Part shown: positions 60,093 through 64,000 of the stretch, one piece after another
How positions within the stretch are numbered: position 1 is the stretch's first letter
Layout of the letters: every line of letters begins with the position of its first letter
NCBI GenBank assembly: GCA_019454045.1
Contig: SKCR01026742.1
Span: 42,468-106,467 of the forward strand
Reading direction: 5' to 3'
Source: Zanthoxylum bungeanum
Taxonomy: Eukaryota; Streptophyta; Magnoliopsida; Sapindales; Rutaceae
Length of the DNA: 64,000 nt
The notes under the pieces: model-generated
What the model saw: the letters and a program-made list of their open reading frames with translations, nothing else
The model's database searches: none
What the model was told of the DNA's origin: nothing
Made by a program: the position numbers and the translations under genes

Positions 60093-60910
60093 TGTTTATG
60101 CATGATGCGATCAAGTGCATGGGCTTAGTAATTCGGATTAAAGGTCCTCTATTTGGAGGGGTTAAAACCCTTTACCACGATGCTTTGCCGCGCCGGTTGA
60201 TGTGTGTTCGATTGAATGTAAGATATGTTCAATCAGGCATACTAAGTTTGATGTTATTGTCTTTATTCTTTGTATGCATAATGCAATCGAGCGCATAGGC
60301 TTAGTAAGTCGGATTAAAGGTCCCCTATTTGGAGGGGTTAAAACCCTTTACCACGATGCTTTGCCACGCCGGTTGATGTGTGTTCAGTTGAATGTAAGAT
60401 ATATTCAATCGGGCATACTAAGTTTGATGTTATTGTCTTTATTCTTTGTATGCATGATGCAATCGAGCGCATGGGCTTAAGTAAGTCGGATTAAAGGTCC
60501 CATATTTGGAGGGTTAAAACCATTTACCACGATACTTTGCCGCACCGGTTGATGTGTGTTCGGTTGGATGTAAGATATGTTCAATCGGGCATACTAAGTT
60601 TGATGTTATTGTCTTTATTCTTTGTATGCATGATGCGATCGAGCTCATGGGCTTAGTAAGTCGGATTAAAGGTCTCCTATTTGGAAGGGTTAAAACCCTT
60701 TACCACGATGCTTTGCCGCGCCGGTTGATGTATATTCGGTTGAATGTAAGATGTGTTCAATCGGGTATACGAAGTTTCATATAGTTATCTTTATCTTTGT
60801 ACGCATTGTAATGAAAAGCGCATGGGCTTATTGTGTTGGACTAAAAAGGTTCTCCATTTGGGGGAAGAAAAGCCTAAAAGGCTACCTTTACCACGATATT
60901 TGCCGCGTCT
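60093..60910 (+). repeat. 176-bp tandem array, about 4.6 units
   Basis: CCGGTTGATG recurs at about 60193, 60369, 60545 and 60721, a constant period of 176 bp, with a diverged last unit ending near 60906. Each unit contains GGGCTTAGTAA.TCGGATTAAAGGT, GGTTAAAACCCTTTACCACGA and TTGATGTTATTGTC. ORFs of 66-92 codons through the array are frame artefacts, because 176 is not a multiple of three. Confidence 0.92.
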
Positions 60911-61003
60911 TTCATCTATTAATTGCATCTTCTATCCTTGTCTTAGCTTGATTTATTATCATTTGTGTATCCATGTCGTGATAGCATTTGAGTATTATTT
61001 CTT

Positions 61004-61102
61004 GTGGTATATCAGATGGAAACCCAGACATAAATTCCGTAGCCGATTCCGAATGGACGGTAGTGCGGTCTGTACTTGAGATACAATTCCACGTACCACT
61101 TG
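61004..61102 (+). repeat. ~100-bp direct repeat, right copy
   Basis: Right partner of 59920-60018, offset 1084 bp. Confidence 0.85.
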
Positions 61103-61431
61103 GAAAAGTGCTCAGATGTGTGCTTGTGTTTCCATGAATACAATATGCCAATGAAGTTGTATGTTCGTTGCTACTTTGATGTACTTTCAAGCATGCAATC
61201 TTATACGTGAAATATATGCAAATTTAGGTGTAAGTTTTATTTTTGCGCATATAGATTTAGAAGCATGATACTCTTGGAAATAAATGTTACTTAAGCTTGA
61301 TTAAATTATTACACAAATCCTTTCATTACAAGTTACATAAGTAAGGGACCATTTCGAACCCAATGGTTTGAGGTCTTCCCTTGCAAGGGGTGAGAGCGGC
61401 ATTAAATCTCATTTTCCCGGTTCACACCGGG

Positions 61432-61441
61432 TGGCGACTCC
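61432..61441 (+). other. Tat/Ogre-type primer-binding site
   Basis: TGGCGACTCC after TTCACACCGGG. Beyond ten bases the match to the usual continuation is lost (ATTATTCTCC), so the call is tentative. Confidence 0.5.
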
Positions 61442-62140
61442 ATTATTCTCCGGTTTAGTCCCCCGTGGCTACTCCGTACTCCCGACTAGGCCGCGAGCCT
61501 ATGACAGCATGCGTCGCCCAGTTTCTGTGTCCCACAGCTATGTGGTTGATGGTCAGGATCAGCTGGCCCATTGTCGACCTCAAGTTCTATGGGAGGTCTC
61601 TGATCCCCATGGTGTCGGGAGAGTCAACTTCTTGTTAGACGGGGGCCATCGAGGCCTTCCCGCTGAATCACCATTGACCCGGTGTGATCGCCTTCTATAT
61701 CGTTTCTTTAGAGGCGGTGGTGGTGTAGTTATTTGTTGCCTTGATGATGGTTGCAGAGGTGTAGTAAGTCGGGGTCGGGATGTACTTGGCCCACCTCGAG
61801 TCGGGCTTTTGCTAGCATTGACGACACGAAATGAGTTGATCTTTTTTTTTTTACGACGTAGGTCACATAACTACATACAGAGAGAAAAGAACATGTTAGA
61901 ATGCAACAAAATAAGACCGGGTCATGCAAAAAGTAATAGAAGACAATAAATTACAGTAATAAAAAAGGAAAAATGATTGGTTAGTGACTACCAGACTTTC
62001 TACTAGCTCAATAAGAGGTGTCTGGTATAAGTCATGCCTCGGCTAGAGATGAGTTGTTGACCAGATCTAGATAGTGGGTTGCATAATAGGTGGCCATTTT
62101 TTATCCTCACCCTAATCTGGTGGCGTACCTTGGGGGGTCC
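61442..62140. other. possible leader and transposon-gene remnant
   Basis: The + strand ORF 61368-61949 (193 codons) matches nothing I recognise and lacks domain-like features. On the minus strand 61840-61729 reads MLAKARLEVGQVHPDPDLL, which could be a linker exon of the broken transposon-related gene. Neither reading is secure. Confidence 0.3.
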
Positions 62141-62185
62141 CCCCAACAAGTTACAAGGAGGATGAATATGTTAATGAGTTCTATC

Positions 62186-62530
62186 TTAAAAGTTTCTAAG
62201 TAAAGAAATTCTATAAGGTCGGGTTGTTACCTTCTGCCCTAAAGATGTTTGAGACATAAATTCTTTCATCGTCGTACATATGCTCTTGCCCCAAAGGCCT
62301 GCAACCCACAGCCATTTATCCTTGAAATTTTTATTGGTGGCGGGGAGCTTGGTGATCATGCATTTATCCATTGAATACGCAAATAAGTAATACCAACCCT
62401 TATACTCATTCGGGTTGCCATTTAGATGGTACATCCGCTTCAATTCTTGGACAGTTGGCTCAACCAAACCATCCCGATTCGAAATGACGTATAGCTCGTC
62501 CATCACTCTCAATCCATTTAAGTTCAGCAT
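62186..62530 (-). pseudogene. fragment resembling the plant 'putative gypsy type transposon' domain (Transposase_28)
   Basis: The 114-codon minus-strand frame reads ...LNGLRVMDELYVIS, VQELKRMYHLNGNP, KGWYYLFAY, CMITKLPATNKNFKDKWLWV and AGLWG. The pattern GWYYF..., I..LP.SNK.WKD.WFFV and a hydrophobic helix before it is that of the plant Transposase_28 family, proteins of unknown function often found in repeats. The fragment lacks the N-terminal part and is followed on the minus side by unrelated sequence. It is probably the front half of the gene whose coiled-coil part lies at 56.5-58.2 kb. The family call is from memory of the motif pattern. Confidence 0.5.
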
Positions 62531-62589
62531 GACCCGACCATAATGTGAAGGTTCTCCCTAGGAAGAGATTCTGGATCAAGACAAGTGAT

Positions 62590-63330
62590 GGTGGCACCCG
62601 ATCCGACCACATCAAATGAGGATTTTAGGGTGCTCTTAAAGTTTGGATAGCCCGACCCAATGAAGCATCACCAGCTTGGGTATGACTCGATAACTTTGAG
62701 AGTCTGGGTTTGAAAGATTGTCAGTGGTCTCGGTAACCCGACTTGTGGAACAAATATAGGATGATGGCTGACCAATTTTAAAGTAGCATGACCTATGCTC
62801 TACCTGGGAAGGGGTTGTCTAGAAGGCTAATGATGAATGAGATAAAGCAACGGTTCACAATGGTCGTAGGCCCTGCCAGCTACTGTAGGCCGGTGCAGTG
62901 GCAAAGCAGCAGCCGACATAGGCTACCACAAGCTGCCAGAGGCCGCCATAGGCAGGTGCAATAGCATGGAAATGAGCTTATTTGAGTGGTTGAGAAGATG
63001 ATAGAAGTAATGACTAAGGGTTGTAATGATGATTCAGTGACATGAGCTGACGTCAGGGTTGGTTGTAATAATGGATTTAGGGACCTATATAAAAGGATAG
63101 AAGCCATATTGGAAAGGGTTAGCAATTTTTACATTTTCCAACAATTATAATTTGAGAACAAAGCTTGTAAAGCAAACTAAGCGATAAAGTGAGAAAATGA
63201 GTCGTGTTCCCGACCACATAGAAACTCGGGGGTTTATTCATTGTAAACATGTGTAAATCTCTTGTTAGGTGCTTGAGTCCGCATTTACCTCGAGCCTAAT
63301 AAAAGTCATCATCTTTCTCATGTGAACGTA
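62590..63330 (+). mobile_element. LTR-like repeat with promoter, related to 13282-14230
   Basis: Same order of landmarks as the 13.4-kb copy: CCGATCCGACCACAT, a GCCxxCATAGGC-rich stretch (62870-62960), GTGACATGAGCTGACGTCAG, TATATAAAA at 63086-63094 and AATAAAAG near 63298. Promoter and polyadenylation signals about 210 bp apart fit an LTR U3-R layout. Borders unresolved. Confidence 0.5.
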
Positions 63331-63669
63331 AATTAAAATCACTCTCCACCGAATCACGTAAATTCTTGCTTATGTGATTATTTATTTTTTACTAAATTTA
63401 TGTGGTTCCCACAATCAAATAAATTCACAATTGAAGTTGAATTATTCGAGGGGTAAATTTTCAATATTGTCATTGGAATAAAAAAACAGCCGTTAACATA
63501 TTATTTTCTTCTTATCTTTACTAAAATTGTGAGAGTCCCAAATCAACCGTAGTTCATTGTTTTCTAAGATTTAGAGTGTTACATTTTAAGAGAATAAAAC
63601 ATTATATCATGATAGGCAACAACCAAACACTGTAAAACATCATTGCACGATTGATATTGTCTTAAGACA
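63331..63669. other. AT-rich spacer
   Basis: No gene or repeat boundary recognised. Confidence 0.35.
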
Positions 63670-63670
63670 A

Positions 63671-63753
<83 letters not shown>
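63670..63753 (+). repeat. (AAT)n microsatellite, about 84 bp
   Basis: About 28 AAT units with one single-base interruption near 63722. Likely length-variable. Confidence 0.97.
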
Positions 63754-64000
63754 TGGATATAAATTCAAAATAGGTTGAAAAACGGAAGCGAGGTAAGGCC
63801 TAAAAAACTTTTATCTTGTTGAATATTTTTTTATAATACATCTGATAAGCATGATTTTCTATGTTTGAAAGTAAGTACTGAAACCTTTTCATAATATCAT
63901 GATTTACATGAACTTTAAGATTGTTGTTTTTAATTGTTTTAGAATTAAGATAGATATAAATTTAAATCCAATAAAAGATAAATTAATTACCTGTTTAGAA
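63754..64000. other. AT-rich end of window
   Basis: No feature seen. Confidence 0.35.

Larger units (their letters stand above)
58310..61431 (+). mobile_element. probable Tat/Ogre-like gypsy LTR (borders approximate)
   Basis: TATATAAA at 58846-58853 follows a C/A-rich upstream region with CCCAAA and GGCCCA words. A long non-coding stretch with internal repeats then leads to TGGCGACTCC at 61432. That sequence is the usual primer-binding start of Tat/Ogre gypsy elements, complementary to a tRNA ending GTCGCCA. No LTR start, partner LTR or TSD could be fixed, so a partial element or a solo LTR plus leader are both possible. It seems to separate two parts of a minus-strand transposon-related gene. 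Confidence 0.5.

Noticed and set aside
60092..61079. Series of similar 66-108-codon ORFs in the 176-bp array
   Set aside because: The period is not a multiple of three, so the similar peptides arise in different frames from repeated DNA; no start context or homology.
61368..61949. 193-codon + strand ORF after the Tat-like primer-binding site
   Set aside because: Starts before the primer-binding site, has no gag-like features, and its composition follows local GC content; treated as leader or remnant.

Overview
This window looks like nuclear DNA of a flowering plant, most likely a eudicot. It is AT-rich, dominated by LTR retrotransposons, and carries spliced plant genes with GT/AG introns. 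It has one clearly intact host gene, a four-exon MORF8/RIP1-like organellar RNA-editing factor at 6177-9533 (+). A broken nsLTP gene (10581-10905) and an unrecognised small ORF (14411-14671) follow it. Nearly everything else is mobile or repeated DNA. I had no search tools, so family names rest on motifs, LTR ends, primer-binding sites and target-site duplications (TSDs) read by eye.

Layout. 1-5190: 3' part of a Copia-type element (called C3 here) with a 2.53-kb LTR. 5191-17952: gene-bearing stretch with small insertions: a SINE at 12161-12376, a 580-bp hAT-like MITE made of GGTTCCGG-type sequence at 16008-16587, an old Copia LTR fragment, and the start of a ~130-bp tandem repeat. 17953-47665: a nest three LTR elements deep. 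The outer Copia (C1, + strand, TSD gattt) holds an 886-bp hAT-like element inside its RT region and, inside its RNase H region, a minus-strand Ty3/gypsy-type element (25635-44695). The gypsy element holds a minus-strand Copia (C2, 29378-39203, TSD catac). 47666-56445: the same ~130-bp repeat continues, and a ~3.7-kb block is present twice. Each block ends in a minus-strand C3 LTR; the first is followed by a piece of C3 internal sequence, and the second is a solo LTR with TSD gaagg. 55920-57973: a second, 1.045-kb tandem duplication. 56446-62530: minus-strand pieces of a broken transposon-related gene (coiled-coil part, and a part resembling the plant 'putative gypsy type transposon' domain), apparently split by a Tat/Ogre-like LTR that carries a 176-bp tandem array. 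62590-63330: an LTR-like promoter repeat related to one at 13282-14230.

The coding regions of C1 are broken by stops and frameshifts, although its integrase DDE residues and RT YVDD motif survive. The most interesting unexplained structure is in the gypsy LTR. Four hairpins share an almost constant 16-nt loop containing the palindrome TACGTA, while their stems differ in sequence yet stay paired. All four occur in both LTRs and lie in what should be the transcribed leader.
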